Below are positions 31,484 to 39,073 of a stretch of 44,443 bases of DNA, one piece after another. Position numbers and translations under genes: made by a program. Every line of letters starts with the position of its first letter. Position 1 is the first letter of the stretch. The notes beneath the pieces are model-generated. The model was not told where the DNA came from. It did not search any database and saw only the letters and a program-made list of their open reading frames with translations. Source of the stretch: an uncultured Oscillospiraceae bacterium (GTDB lineage Bacteria > Bacillota > Clostridia > Oscillospirales > Oscillospiraceae); the NCBI GenBank assembly GCA_947625845.1, contig CANQQB010000010.1, forward strand, positions 1 to 44,443, read 5' to 3'.

Positions 31484-31746
31484 AGGACGAGAGGAAAGTA
31501 GTGGGCACCGCCAAGCTGACCTGCGTCAAGATCGGAGACGGCATGGGCTGCCATCTGGAACTGAAGACGGAGGACATGGCCGCGCCGGTGCTCATGATCA
31601 AGCACCTTCTGACGGAGACATCCAAGCAAATCGGCTGCGAGCCGATCCAGCTGGCAGTCCAGGTGGGCAAGATGGCGCAGAAGGGCCGGGACATGAAGGT
31701 GGAGGTAATTGAGTACTACAACGACGGAGAGGAGGAAGACAAATGA
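31480..31746 (+). CDS. Small early protein B (88 aa), probable relative of protein A
   Basis: The start overlaps the previous stop (ATGA). The product has a strand-rich first half and a helical segment HLLTETSKQIGCEPIQLAVQV that lines up with SIIISVAEDIGVDPMEMARRA of its neighbour. It ends in an acidic tail (YYNDGEEEDK). The similarity is low and seen only by eye. No domain recognised. Confidence 0.65.
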   Translation: MKDERKVVGTAKLTCVKIGDGMGCHLELKTEDMAAPVLMIKHLLTETSKQIGCEPIQLAVQVGKMAQKGRDMKVEVIEYYNDGEEEDK

Positions 31747-32327
31747 TCTGGCATGACAGACTGCATTCCCTCCCCCACATGGCGGGAGAGTACCTCCTGT
31801 ATGGGAACACCGAGGAGCACGGGCAGACCTACACCACAACCACGCTCACCACGGGCCGCGTGGAGTGGCTGCGAAAGTGCGGGCGCTTCACCCAGGAGGA
31901 GGACCACCACATGGAAGTCTTGGCCTGGGCGCTGCTGCCACGGCTGCCGCTGTATCCGAAGTACCTCAAGAAGGGCCAGGATCCGGACTTCGTGAGCACC
32001 GCAGAGAGAATGCCTGAGCCCGGTGGGCCGTACCTCACGGTGGTAGAAACGGAGGACTATTTCTCTGGCCATCCGGCCTGGCTGTACTGGATCCAGTACA
32101 TCGAGGAGCATCCGGAGGGTGGGAAGCTCTACTTCGACCGCGACTGCGACAGCGACTATTACCGCACGCTGTACTGGGCCAAGATCGATCCGCCGCAGGT
32201 GAGCAAGAGCACCAGGGTCTGCGCGATCTGCAAGGCGTGGAACGGATTCGAGTGCCAGGACGGCAGCGACGGAATGGTATTCGGCGGCTGCACCTGCTTC
32301 AAGACCGATATCTATGCCAAGGTGTAG
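31743..32327 (+). CDS. Early protein with C-terminal Cys cluster (194 aa)
   Basis: Starts at ATG 31743, overlapping the previous stop (ATGA). The first 120 residues are mixed, with many His and aromatic residues (HDRLHSLPHM, EEDHHMEVLAW). Near the end are RVCAICKAW, a Cys near 178 and GCTCF, giving a candidate zinc site of four to five Cys. Such small zinc modules often mediate protein or nucleic acid binding. No known family recognised. Confidence 0.65.
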   Translation: MIWHDRLHSLPHMAGEYLLYGNTEEHGQTYTTTTLTTGRVEWLRKCGRFTQEEDHHMEVLAWALLPRLPLYPKYLKKGQDPDFVSTAERMPEPGGPYLTVVETEDYFSGHPAWLYWIQYIEEHPEGGKLYFDRDCDSDYYRTLYWAKIDPPQVSKSTRVCAICKAWNGFECQDGSDGMVFGGCTCFKTDIYAKV

Positions 32328-32577
32328 GTATTGCGGGGCGGTGGTTCGGTGGATCCGGACCACCGCCGGGGCCAGTATGCCGGTGGATGCAGATCCGGTG
32401 CGGTTCTGGAAGACCGGCAAGGAGTCCCGCGTGGTGCTGCAATCAGGCCACACAGTGGCCTGCAGCCTCCACGGAGAGAAGGGCAAGTATGACGGCATAG
32501 GCTTCGTTCCGCACTGGGCAACCTGCACAGGGGCGGACAAGGCCAGACAGAGGACGGCGGCAAGGAGGAAAGCATAA
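32314..32577 (+). CDS. Small zinc-ribbon protein (87 aa)
   Basis: The product starts MPRCRYCGAVVRW and continues with ASMPVDADPV, then a basic stretch and HWATC near the end. This matches a small family I have seen in phages and prophages of Clostridia, with a CxxC pair at the front and a single His/Cys pair at the back, probably holding zinc. The function is not known. It overlaps the previous gene by 14 bases; the ribosome site is weak, so translation is probably coupled. Confidence 0.65.
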   Translation: MPRCRYCGAVVRWIRTTAGASMPVDADPVRFWKTGKESRVVLQSGHTVACSLHGEKGKYDGIGFVPHWATCTGADKARQRTAARRKA

Positions 32578-32864
32578 TGGACAGCACCAACGAAAAGCTG
32601 ATGGCGCTCCTAGATCCGGGCGAGAGGGCCTATTTCGACCAGGCTTCCCGCCGGATTTTCAAGGTGATGCCGGGGCTGGGGCTCAACAACTACAAGGGCC
32701 GGTACAAGTACATAGACAAGGGAGACCGCATTTCCGGATGGAAGTGCATGCACAACCTTCCCTGGGCAGACACCAGGGAGCAGGCGCAGAAGGACCTGGA
32801 CGAACTGGCCAGGAAGAAGAAGTGGCTGCCGGTGATCCGACCGGAGGGAAAAGCAAATGGTTGA
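32577..32864 (+). CDS. Early protein of a duplicated small family, member 1 (95 aa)
   Basis: The start overlaps the previous stop (TAATG) after AAGGAGGAAAGC. The core YFDQASRRIFKVM, then GRYKYID, a GWK segment and the final helix AQKDLDELARKKKW recur in the next gene, and the last helix recurs in the protein at 33596. The pattern is a small beta-hairpin sheet plus a helix ending in Lys/Arg-Trp. No known family recognised. Confidence 0.65.
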   Translation: MDSTNEKLMALLDPGERAYFDQASRRIFKVMPGLGLNNYKGRYKYIDKGDRISGWKCMHNLPWADTREQAQKDLDELARKKKWLPVIRPEGKANG

Positions 32865-33168
32865 CTTCGGGAGGATCGGAAGACACCTGGAAGACCGTGG
32901 CTACTTCGACGAGAAGAAAGAACGGGTGTTCAAGGTGATAAGCACGTACCATGTATCAACCGGGGAGACCTGGTACCGGGGAAAGTGGAAGTATGTGTCC
33001 GAGGAGCCGGCCGGAGAGTACGGATGGAAGTCGGAGCCGAAGCTGCCGAAGCGCTCCACGGCGTGGGAGGCAGAGCAGGACCTGGAGGACCTGGCAGAGA
33101 GGAAGGGTTGGCACAAGGTAAAAGTCCTGGCCAGACGCGGATTTGTTGAGGGGGTGCGGTTCCTGTGA
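32857..33168 (+). CDS. Early protein of a duplicated small family, member 2 (103 aa)
   Basis: The ATG at 32857 lies inside the end of the previous gene (8-base overlap). YFDEKKERVFKVI, GKWKYVS, YGWKSEPKLP and AEQDLEDLAERKGW correspond one by one to segments of member 1. A basic tail follows (KVLARRGFVEG). Two adjacent relatives indicate tandem duplication and divergence. Confidence 0.65.
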   Translation: MVDFGRIGRHLEDRGYFDEKKERVFKVISTYHVSTGETWYRGKWKYVSEEPAGEYGWKSEPKLPKRSTAWEAEQDLEDLAERKGWHKVKVLARRGFVEGVRFL

Positions 33169-33599
33169 GCAGCAAAAAGCTCCTTCAGCAGATCGAGCAG
33201 AACTGGGAGACGATCCGCCACCGGATCGGAGACGAGCAATACATGACGGTCTATCGGCTGAACCCAGGAAAGTGCTGGACCGTGCACACATTTCCGGTTG
33301 TGGAGCACAACGGCGAGGCATGCGGCAAAACGTACACGGCGGGCTATGAGCTCTCCCAGCAAGACTATGAGCAGATACTGCAGATGGCAGAAAAGTCCAT
33401 ACTGATTGGATGCTCGGTATCTGGAAATATGTTTTTGCCGGAGACACCGAAAGAAATGGCGGATTCAGCAGAGAGGTGGAGATGCACATACCCAGGTGAC
33501 TTCGAGGAAACGCTGGAGATCTACGCTCCGGGTGCCTGGGAGAAGCAGTGGGCGAGGCGGAAGAAAAAGCTGGAGGCCTTGGAGGCCTCCAAGGAGTGA
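33165..33599 (+). CDS. Early protein (144 aa), unknown function
   Basis: GTG start at 33165 overlapping the preceding stop (GTGA). The product (begins SSKKLLQQIE after the start residue) has a helical N-terminus, a strand-rich middle with YMTVYRLNPG and an AEKSILIGC helix, and a basic helical C-terminus (KQWARRKKKLEALEA). No domain recognised. Confidence 0.65.
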   Translation: MSSKKLLQQIEQNWETIRHRIGDEQYMTVYRLNPGKCWTVHTFPVVEHNGEACGKTYTAGYELSQQDYEQILQMAEKSILIGCSVSGNMFLPETPKEMADSAERWRCTYPGDFEETLEIYAPGAWEKQWARRKKKLEALEASKE

Positions 33600-33901
33600 G
33601 TCAGATCTACAAGGACAAGCTCTCCGGCCGCTTCTACACCGTCAAGAGAAGACCAATGGACCAGGAGGAATGGCTGCTGCACTGGATGGAGCCAGGGCAG
33701 CAGCCGGAGACCTGGAGGCCGGCAGGCGGCTTCCAGGCCTGGCGATCGCGCAAGGCAGCAGAGGAGGATGCAAAACGGACCGCAAAGCGGCTGCACTGGC
33801 AGGCAGTGCAGCCGGATCAGATCAAGAGAGGAGATGTATTGCCATGGATCCCGCCGGATACGCCGGAATGGCGTTGTATATCAACCTCCTGCAGGAGGTA
33901 G
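33596..33901 (+). CDS. Early protein, distant third member of the duplicated family (101 aa)
   Basis: GTG start at 33596 overlapping the previous stop (GTGA). YKDKLSGRFYTVKRR at the front and the final helix AAEEDAKRTAKRLHWQAV resemble the ends of the proteins at 32577 and 32857 (DLDELARKKKW, DLEDLAERKGW). The last 58 bases overlap the next gene in another frame, so the C-terminal 19 residues may not matter. Confidence 0.6.
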   Translation: MSQIYKDKLSGRFYTVKRRPMDQEEWLLHWMEPGQQPETWRPAGGFQAWRSRKAAEEDAKRTAKRLHWQAVQPDQIKRGDVLPWIPPDTPEWRCISTSCRR

Positions 33902-34191
33902 TCGGCATCCGCAATGATGCCGAGATTATCCTGCAGAGGCTGGACAACAAGTACAAAATCAGGGACACGATGGAGAGGGACAAGAGCCTGGATTGGCAGC
34001 AGGAGCACGCCTGGGAGCTGATGGGGATCGTGTCCGATATCGTCAACAAACTGGAAGACACGGTGGAGCGGGCTGCACCGGGAGCAGGACTGGATGCAGA
34101 CTACTCAATGCGCCGCATAGCGCCGGACGAGGCCCGGACAGGTTATACGGCTATGGCACTCAAGCCCCATCGCGGGGCGGTAAGGAACTAA
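33844..34191 (+). CDS. Helical early protein (115 aa), unknown function
   Basis: The ATG at 33844 has GAGAGGAG about 10 nt upstream. The product (MDPAGYAGMA...) is mostly helical, with two long amphipathic helices (INLLQEVVGIRNDAEIIL and WELMGIVSDIVNKLEDTV) and a basic tail, so it may dimerise as a coiled coil. It overlaps the previous gene by 58 bases, unusually long for this operon. Confidence 0.6.
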   Translation: MDPAGYAGMALYINLLQEVVGIRNDAEIILQRLDNKYKIRDTMERDKSLDWQQEHAWELMGIVSDIVNKLEDTVERAAPGAGLDADYSMRRIAPDEARTGYTAMALKPHRGAVRN

Positions 34192-34212
34192 GAGCAACAA
34201 GGAGGATGCAAA

Positions 34213-34434
34213 ATGGCGCCGAGACCGGCAGTACAGGAAAAGCGCCGTGCCATGTTCGACAGGTACGGCGGAATGATGACAATGAAGGACGTGCAGCGGG
34301 AGCTGGGGGTCACGGAGGTAGTGGCCAGAGAGTGGATCCAGGCGCACGTCGAGGGGTGCCCGGTGGGCAAGAGGGTAAAGTACGAGACAGACGAAGTGGC
34401 CAAGGCAATCGTCCTGACTCGCGGTATGGTGTGA
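34213..34434 (+). CDS. Small HTH DNA-binding protein, excisionase/regulator candidate (73 aa)
   Basis: The product carries a single helix-turn-helix: MTMKDVQRELGVTEVVAREW (about 21-40), then a wing-like segment GKRVKYETDEVAKAI. This is the winged-helix pattern of excisionases and MerR/AlpA-like regulators. A temperate phage with a tyrosine integrase needs a directionality factor, and this is the best candidate in the early operon; a plain regulator is the alternative. The ATG at 34213 follows GCAACAAGGAGGAT. Confidence 0.65.
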   Translation: MAPRPAVQEKRRAMFDRYGGMMTMKDVQRELGVTEVVAREWIQAHVEGCPVGKRVKYETDEVAKAIVLTRGMV

Positions 34435-34446
34435 GGAGGAGCATCA

Positions 34447-34704
34447 ATGAAGAACTACGTAAAGAACCTGGCCGCGTTGATCGTGTTCGCGTGTGTGGCC
34501 GTCGTGGCCGTGTGTGCGGACGAGCACAACGCCGGCAATCCCTGGGCCTATGCGGCAGCCCTGGCTGCGCTGCTGGTGGCCGTGATCCTGGTGGAGCTGG
34601 ACTGGCGGGGCTGCCTGGATGCCTTCGACGCCAAGCCGGAACGGCAGCCGGTGCCGAGACGCCGGCGGAGACGGAGGAACCAATGGCGGTTGTCGATCCG
34701 ATGA
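34447..34704 (+). CDS. Small membrane protein, two predicted segments (85 aa)
   Basis: The ATG at 34447 follows GTGAGGAGGAGC. Residues about 8-24 (LAALIVFACVAVVAVCA) and 34-51 (YAAALAALLVAVILVEL) are hydrophobic; a Pro/Arg-rich cytoplasmic tail follows (RRRRRRR near 70). Early small membrane proteins often affect host entry or superinfection, but no family is recognised. Its last 22 bases overlap the next gene. Confidence 0.65.
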   Translation: MKNYVKNLAALIVFACVAVVAVCADEHNAGNPWAYAAALAALLVAVILVELDWRGCLDAFDAKPERQPVPRRRRRRRNQWRLSIR

Positions 34705-35018
34705 AGCACCAGGGCGTGTACAAGCTGAACACGGGCAAGGAGGAAGCAAGGAGGCAATTCCAGGCCTTCCACGAGAACTACGACCCGGAGAAGATCAAAC
34801 TGGAACAGATAAGCTTCTCCGGGGACAGCTGGAGCAGAAGCGCCAGCGACGTCGAGTACAGGGCGTATGTGGATCCGGAGACAGGGACAATGTTCTTCGA
34901 GGAGATTACCGAAGAGAACAGAGAAGCATACCAGCGAGAGAAACGGGAGAAGGAGTGGGAAGAGTTCCAGGAATACTTCCAAAAAATGGCCATTCATCCG
35001 AGCTTCTTCTACCGCTAA
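34683..35018 (+). CDS. Early protein (111 aa), unknown function
   Basis: The ATG at 34683 has ACGGAGGAACC upstream. The product (MAVVDPMKHQ...) has a mixed first half with YRAYVDPETGTMFFEEIT and a highly charged C-terminal helix (REAYQREKREKEWEEFQEYF). A much longer reading frame covers this gene but starts far upstream inside two others and is ignored. No domain recognised. Confidence 0.65.
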   Translation: MAVVDPMKHQGVYKLNTGKEEARRQFQAFHENYDPEKIKLEQISFSGDSWSRSASDVEYRAYVDPETGTMFFEEITEENREAYQREKREKEWEEFQEYFQKMAIHPSFFYR

Positions 35019-35034
35019 AAAAGGAGGAAACGCA

Positions 35035-35529
35035 ATGGAACACATAACAACGAACACAGAGGGAAAGGGGTCCCTCATGGATTACACGCCGGAGCAGCTG
35101 GACGAGATCGTGGACGACATGCTGAAGAAGACGGAGACGCGGTGGCCGGCGCTGCCGTTCGTGCAGATCTGGGAACTGCCTCACATGTGCGAGGAGCGGG
35201 AGCGCCAGTGCTGGGGATGCCCGGCGAAGAAGATCTGTGAGGGCAAGGCCAAGGAATGGAACCTGGGAGAGCTCATTCTCCGGGATGATGATTTCTACGT
35301 CTGCCGGGCCATCGGCGCCAAGTGGATCAGCAAGGACGAGTCCATGGACGGCTGGGTATCTCTCTGGGAACACAAGCCGGTGTACCGGAATGGCGTCTAC
35401 GTTGGGCCGGTGGTGGACGGAGTGCAGGAAAAGCAGATTGCCGATTTCAGCACCCAGCACCAGTTCAAGGCCTTCAACGAAAGCGGATGCTATGACGGTC
35501 CCATCTTGATCGAGGTGCCGGAGCATTGA
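35035..35529 (+). CDS. Early protein with Cys cluster (164 aa)
   Basis: The ATG at 35035 follows AAAAAGGAGGAAACG. The region 44-60 reads MCEERERQCWGCPAKKIC, with four Cys spaced as in a small metal-binding knuckle or iron-sulfur site. The rest is strand-rich with many Trp and acidic residues. No known family recognised. Confidence 0.65.
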   Translation: MEHITTNTEGKGSLMDYTPEQLDEIVDDMLKKTETRWPALPFVQIWELPHMCEERERQCWGCPAKKICEGKAKEWNLGELILRDDDFYVCRAIGAKWISKDESMDGWVSLWEHKPVYRNGVYVGPVVDGVQEKQIADFSTQHQFKAFNESGCYDGPILIEVPEH

Positions 35530-35777
35530 GCAAGTGGGGGCAACGGACGTACCGAAACGTCCCAGGGTGGCATATCGGTTATAAAGAGTTCTGCCGGTGG
35601 ATGGAGAACCACGTGGACGAGCTGGACGACGCAGAGGGGACAATCTGCATGGCGATCCTGATGGAGATGGATCTGTACGACGAGAGCCGCAGGGAACGGG
35701 CATTCGCAGACCGCTATGCCTGGAACATTGAGCGGGAGATCGTCAACAAGCACGGAGGCCGCGATGGCCGCAGATGA
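35526..35777 (+). CDS. Early protein (83 aa), TTG start
   Basis: TTG at 35526 overlaps the previous stop (TTGA), with GATCGAGGTGCC upstream. The product is helical and acidic, with many aromatics (WHIGYKEFCRWMENHVDEL). A shorter version could start at an internal ATG. It overlaps the next gene by 14 bases. Function unknown. Confidence 0.55.
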   Translation: MSKWGQRTYRNVPGWHIGYKEFCRWMENHVDELDDAEGTICMAILMEMDLYDESRRERAFADRYAWNIEREIVNKHGGRDGRR

Positions 35778-36465
35778 GAGCAAGCGCTTGGAGGCGATGA
35801 AGCTCCGGTACAAGCGGCCGGTGCTGATGTCTCTCTCCTTAGAGGCGATCCAGCAGGAGCTGGAGGAAATCACAGATGCCTGCAGCGAGGTCCAGTGGAT
35901 GAGCGAGGACGAGGAGCTGCTGCTCTCCGCGCTGGACGGAAACGAGGATCAGCTCTGGGAGTTCAAGGTGAGCTTTTCGGACTTATCCGGCAGCGCATAC
36001 CAGCTGGACCAGGCGATCCACAACAACGCCTGGGACATGAGAAGGTTCGAGCTTGAGTTCGACGACTGCCTGGTGTCTCTCCTGGGCAACCGGTACCACA
36101 TGGTGGGCTGGGACGACTACGAGGAGGACTATTACAGCCTTACCACGTTTGAGAGAGACCTGGCATTGACCGAGACCGGCAAGCGCCTTTCCCGTCTCAC
36201 AAAGAAGGACCTCCTGGCCACGGTGGGCCAGTGCCTGGGCATTGTGATATCCTTCCTGGACGTCCGCTATAAGTACGACTATCTGAAAGCTACTCTGGAA
36301 GTACTCCGGGGTAGCAAGGACTCCGTGCTGCAGACAATCCGCGAGATTGAGCAGCTCTACGACGATCTGCAGAAGCTGCCGCTATTCTCCTCGGAGAGAC
36401 GGCAGAAGGAAGAGCAGTGGGAAAGACTCATGGGAGAACTGCCCCAGCGGACTTTCCTGGAGTGA
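35764..36465 (+). CDS. Large acidic helical early protein (233 aa)
   Basis: The ATG at 35764 follows CACGGAGGCC. The product is almost wholly helical and strongly acidic (EEITDACSEVQWMSEDEELL, DDYEEDYYSL), with later coiled-coil-like helices (LGIVISFLDVRYKYDYLKATLEVLRG). Acidic helical phage proteins include DNA mimics and inhibitors of host enzymes, but no such family can be named here. Confidence 0.65.
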   Translation: MAADESKRLEAMKLRYKRPVLMSLSLEAIQQELEEITDACSEVQWMSEDEELLLSALDGNEDQLWEFKVSFSDLSGSAYQLDQAIHNNAWDMRRFELEFDDCLVSLLGNRYHMVGWDDYEEDYYSLTTFERDLALTETGKRLSRLTKKDLLATVGQCLGIVISFLDVRYKYDYLKATLEVLRGSKDSVLQTIREIEQLYDDLQKLPLFSSERRQKEEQWERLMGELPQRTFLE

Positions 36466-36504
36466 CAGACAAGCAACGAGCAACAAAGGAGGATACATTA
36501 CATT

Positions 36505-36840
36505 ATGTGGTATATGAACAGCAGGGGCGTAGCACTGGACCTGAAAAGGGTGGTGTCGTTCGCACGGATGGCACTGCATGGCTCGGACGATGAGACCGCA
36601 TATGCGGTCCTGGCAAATTGTGGGGACGAGGGAATGTTCCTGATCGTGGTATGCACGAACGAGGACGAGGCAGATGGAATGGTGGTAGACCTGACAAAGC
36701 ACGCGGACGAGAACGGACTGATGGAATGCCTGGCGGAGTACACGCCAAAAGGGCTGCACATTGACCTGGATATCCGTGGCCGTGTGACCACGATCTGGAC
36801 CGATGGAACACGCGTGTATAACGCCGCAGAGGACAGATGA
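36505..36840 (+). CDS. Early protein (111 aa), unknown function
   Basis: The ATG at 36505 follows CAAAGGAGGATACATTACATT, one of the repeated GAGCAACA-type leaders. The product (MWYMNSRGVA...) alternates strands and helices, with a hydrophobic core strand GMFLIVVCTNEDEAD and a final strand RGRVTTIWTDGTRVY. The layout is a compact alpha/beta fold. No family recognised. Confidence 0.65.
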   Translation: MWYMNSRGVALDLKRVVSFARMALHGSDDETAYAVLANCGDEGMFLIVVCTNEDEADGMVVDLTKHADENGLMECLAEYTPKGLHIDLDIRGRVTTIWTDGTRVYNAAEDR

Positions 36841-37610
36841 ACGTCTATTGCGGTTACATGGATCCACGCGAGGCCGTTCTGCTGCTACCGAATGAGACGG
36901 AGTGGGCACTGGGCAACAAAGCCCATGTGCTCCTCCGCCCCATGGATCCGGACGGCGAGTCACGCTGCAAGGAGCTCCACCAGGAGTACCGAAACGGCAA
37001 GCGGCTCAAGCCGGAGCAGGTGGGCGTGTCGATGGACGTGCCCTGGCACGAGCTATGGAAGCCCAAGTGGCTTCTGGAGCCGTGGTGTAATACCAGGGAT
37101 CTCCACAAGCTGAGGCCGGCGCTATTCCCTGGCTTCAAGAGCTATCCGCCGTACCTGTACAAGGTAGGGTACAACTGGGGGAACATTCCGGAGGAGGTTT
37201 GGCAGGAACCTTCCCGGATGCCTCCCGAGGCCTGGCGGAAAAAAGTCTGGTTCATGGCCTGGGACATTTGCCGTGTGATGGATCTCAAGCCATACGAGGT
37301 GTACGACCTCCTTCCGGTGGAGCTTACGCTGCTGCAGGGGGAGAAAGAGCGGATCTACCGGGACGCCGTTGGAGGCGTCCCGGACAAGCCGCGAAAGCTG
37401 AAGCAGTCCGAGGTGCTCAACCTCTATTTCAAGATCTACCTGGAGAACGAGATGGGCCAGGACCTGGCGAAGGTGTACTGGAACACCTGGAAAGACAGGC
37501 TGCAGATGGATCCGCAAATGTGGATCCACGTCGTGCGGTACAGCGAGTACACACAGCGGGACGAGGAGCGGATGGAGGAATACCGCCAGCGCCATATGGA
37601 GGAAGACTGA
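36837..37610 (+). CDS. Early protein, Trp/Pro-rich (257 aa), unknown function
   Basis: The ATG at 36837 overlaps the previous stop (ATGA). The product has several PW/KPKW segments and a helical C-terminal half (LNLYFKIYLENEMGQDLAKVYWNTW). It is one of the largest early proteins, has no membrane segment, and shows no nuclease, polymerase or helicase motif I can see. Confidence 0.65.
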   Translation: MNVYCGYMDPREAVLLLPNETEWALGNKAHVLLRPMDPDGESRCKELHQEYRNGKRLKPEQVGVSMDVPWHELWKPKWLLEPWCNTRDLHKLRPALFPGFKSYPPYLYKVGYNWGNIPEEVWQEPSRMPPEAWRKKVWFMAWDICRVMDLKPYEVYDLLPVELTLLQGEKERIYRDAVGGVPDKPRKLKQSEVLNLYFKIYLENEMGQDLAKVYWNTWKDRLQMDPQMWIHVVRYSEYTQRDEERMEEYRQRHMEED

Positions 37611-37987
37611 TGGCCAAGAAAGTCAAGGAGAAGACCAGGGCAGAACTGGCTGCCGAGGGTCTGAAAGCCGCCCCAAAAGACGGGAAGGTGTGGTATGCGG
37701 ACCAGTTCATCTCCAACAGGCCGGAGTGGGAGTACAAGCTGGATCTGCTCTACATGGCGGGGATCGGGAGGCAATTCCAGCACCAGGATGAAAACCAAGA
37801 CCCCGAGTGGTGGATGCTGAGCTTGATCCACTCCGGCGGCTACGTGTACTGCTACTACCGCTGCACCTCCTCCGTAATGCATGAGTATTACACCACGGAG
37901 GAGATAGCTGGGCCTGATCCGGAATGGGCAGAAGGCAGCGAGGAGAGACTGAGGAGGGCATACAATGCGAAAGATAGCAATGCTTGA
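37610..37987 (+). CDS. Early protein (125 aa), unknown function
   Basis: The ATG at 37610 overlaps the previous stop by one base (TGATG). The N-terminus is Lys-rich (MAKKVKEKTRAEL); the middle is aromatic (WEYKLDLLYMAGIG and GGYVYCYYRC) and the end acidic. It overlaps the next gene by 23 bases. No domain recognised. Confidence 0.6.
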   Translation: MAKKVKEKTRAELAAEGLKAAPKDGKVWYADQFISNRPEWEYKLDLLYMAGIGRQFQHQDENQDPEWWMLSLIHSGGYVYCYYRCTSSVMHEYYTTEEIAGPDPEWAEGSEERLRRAYNAKDSNA

Positions 37988-38237
37988 CGCCAGCAGATGG
38001 CGGAGAGAACTGCATGGGGTGCCGGAGGATCTGGAGGACGTCAGGGTACTCCTGCAGAAGATTGCGACCGGTACGGACTGCGCACTGCAAAATTGCAGTG
38101 ACGATGTGCTGACGTCGATGCGCAGAGGAATGGAAGGCCTGATGGGATCGCTGATAAAGGCGTATAACTTCATCAATGAATTCCTGAAAGCCACGGAAGA
38201 CGACGACATTGAGGACGGATACGAGGAGGATTGGTAG
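37965..38237 (+). CDS. Helical acidic early protein (90 aa)
   Basis: The ATG at 37965 lies in the end of the previous gene. The product is helical (LEDVRVLLQKIATGTD, MEGLMGSLIKAYNFINEFL) with an acidic tail (EDDDIEDGYEEDW). The tail could bind a basic surface; no family recognised. Confidence 0.6.
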   Translation: MRKIAMLDASRWRRELHGVPEDLEDVRVLLQKIATGTDCALQNCSDDVLTSMRRGMEGLMGSLIKAYNFINEFLKATEDDDIEDGYEEDW

Positions 38238-38238
38238 A

Positions 38239-38493
38239 ATGGAGGAATTCGACAACTACTTGCAGTTCGAGCTGCAATGGCATAGCAACAAGGACGAGTG
38301 GGAGAAGGCGCTCCGGGTATTGATCCACACTCTGACGGACATGGAGCAGGGCGGGATGATGATGGAGGACGAAGCGTACGAAGATGGAATGCGCACTGTG
38401 ATGCGGTTCCACTGCGAAGATGTGGGCGCTGGCAAAAGTGGTACAGATGCTGGAGACATTTCTGCATGGAGAGAAAGAAGGGCGGAACCGTGA
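38239..38493 (+). CDS. Early protein (84 aa), unknown function
   Basis: The ATG at 38239 has GAGGAGGATTGGTAG upstream, one base after the previous stop codon. The product (MEEFDNYLQF...) is helical at first and ends in a mixed charged segment. Nothing more specific can be seen. Confidence 0.6.
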   Translation: MEEFDNYLQFELQWHSNKDEWEKALRVLIHTLTDMEQGGMMMEDEAYEDGMRTVMRFHCEDVGAGKSGTDAGDISAWRERRAEP

Positions 38494-38840
38494 CGGTCGG
38501 TAACGAAAAGACGTACCTCAACTGGTCCCAGGTGGTGAAGCACCTCCGCTCGGTGGAGAACAAGCTGGAGCGGGATGCCGCCTTTGTAGCCAGTTCTCGG
38601 GATCTGATGCGGAACGAGGTCCTAACAGATCAGGCGGAGGCGGTACGGTTCGCCCTGGCTGTGATCTGCGCCGTGGGGATGCAGAAGATGGAGGACGAGA
38701 CGGAGCACATTTGCGGGAACTGCAAAGACTGGGACGAGATGTGCACCACCTGCACCAAGAAGGGCGGAGGATGGAGCGGCCAGATGGTATATCGGCACTG
38801 GAGCTGCAGCGGCTTCACGCAGAAGGAGGCCACACCGTGA
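38490..38840 (+). CDS. Early protein with C-terminal zinc-ribbon-like Cys cluster (116 aa)
   Basis: GTG at 38490 overlaps the previous stop (GTGA), with AAGGGCGGAACC upstream; an in-frame ATG at 38466 is the alternative. After a helical part (WSQVVKHLRSVENKLERDAA) comes CGNCKDWDEMCTTC, then WSCSGF, a set of five Cys that probably binds zinc. Similar Cys-rich ends occur on small phage proteins of unknown function. Confidence 0.6.
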   Translation: MTVGNEKTYLNWSQVVKHLRSVENKLERDAAFVASSRDLMRNEVLTDQAEAVRFALAVICAVGMQKMEDETEHICGNCKDWDEMCTTCTKKGGGWSGQMVYRHWSCSGFTQKEATP

Positions 38841-39073
38841 CGCCCATGGAGTACTTTGTGGAGTTCGGCAAGATCTTCATCAACACTTTCTTTTTGCTCG
38901 CCTTTGTGGTGAGCGTGATCGCGGTGCCAGTGTGCGTGATTAAGATGCTGAAAGCGCAGACGGACATCAAGGCAGACAAGTACCTTTACATGTGCATAGA
39001 CTGGATCCTGATCGCCCTGGCGTCCCTCTTCTTCTGCTGGCTCACGAAAGAATGGGGGATACAGATATGGTAA
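38837..39073 (+). CDS. Small membrane protein with two segments (78 aa)
   Basis: GTG at 38837 overlaps the previous stop (GTGA). Hydrophobic stretches at about 11-34 (FFLLAFVVSVIAVPVCVI) and 52-72 (YMCIDWILIALASLFFCWL) flank a short charged loop. The product could be a small host-membrane protein; no holin family fits and a holin is already present elsewhere. Confidence 0.6.
   Translation: MTPMEYFVEFGKIFINTFFLLAFVVSVIAVPVCVIKMLKAQTDIKADKYLYMCIDWILIALASLFFCWLTKEWGIQIW

Noticed and set aside
33993-35018. Long 341-aa frame spanning several early genes
   Set aside because: It overlaps the genes at 33844, 34213 and 34447, which have ribosome sites and sensible products. Only its last 111 residues (from 34683) look real.
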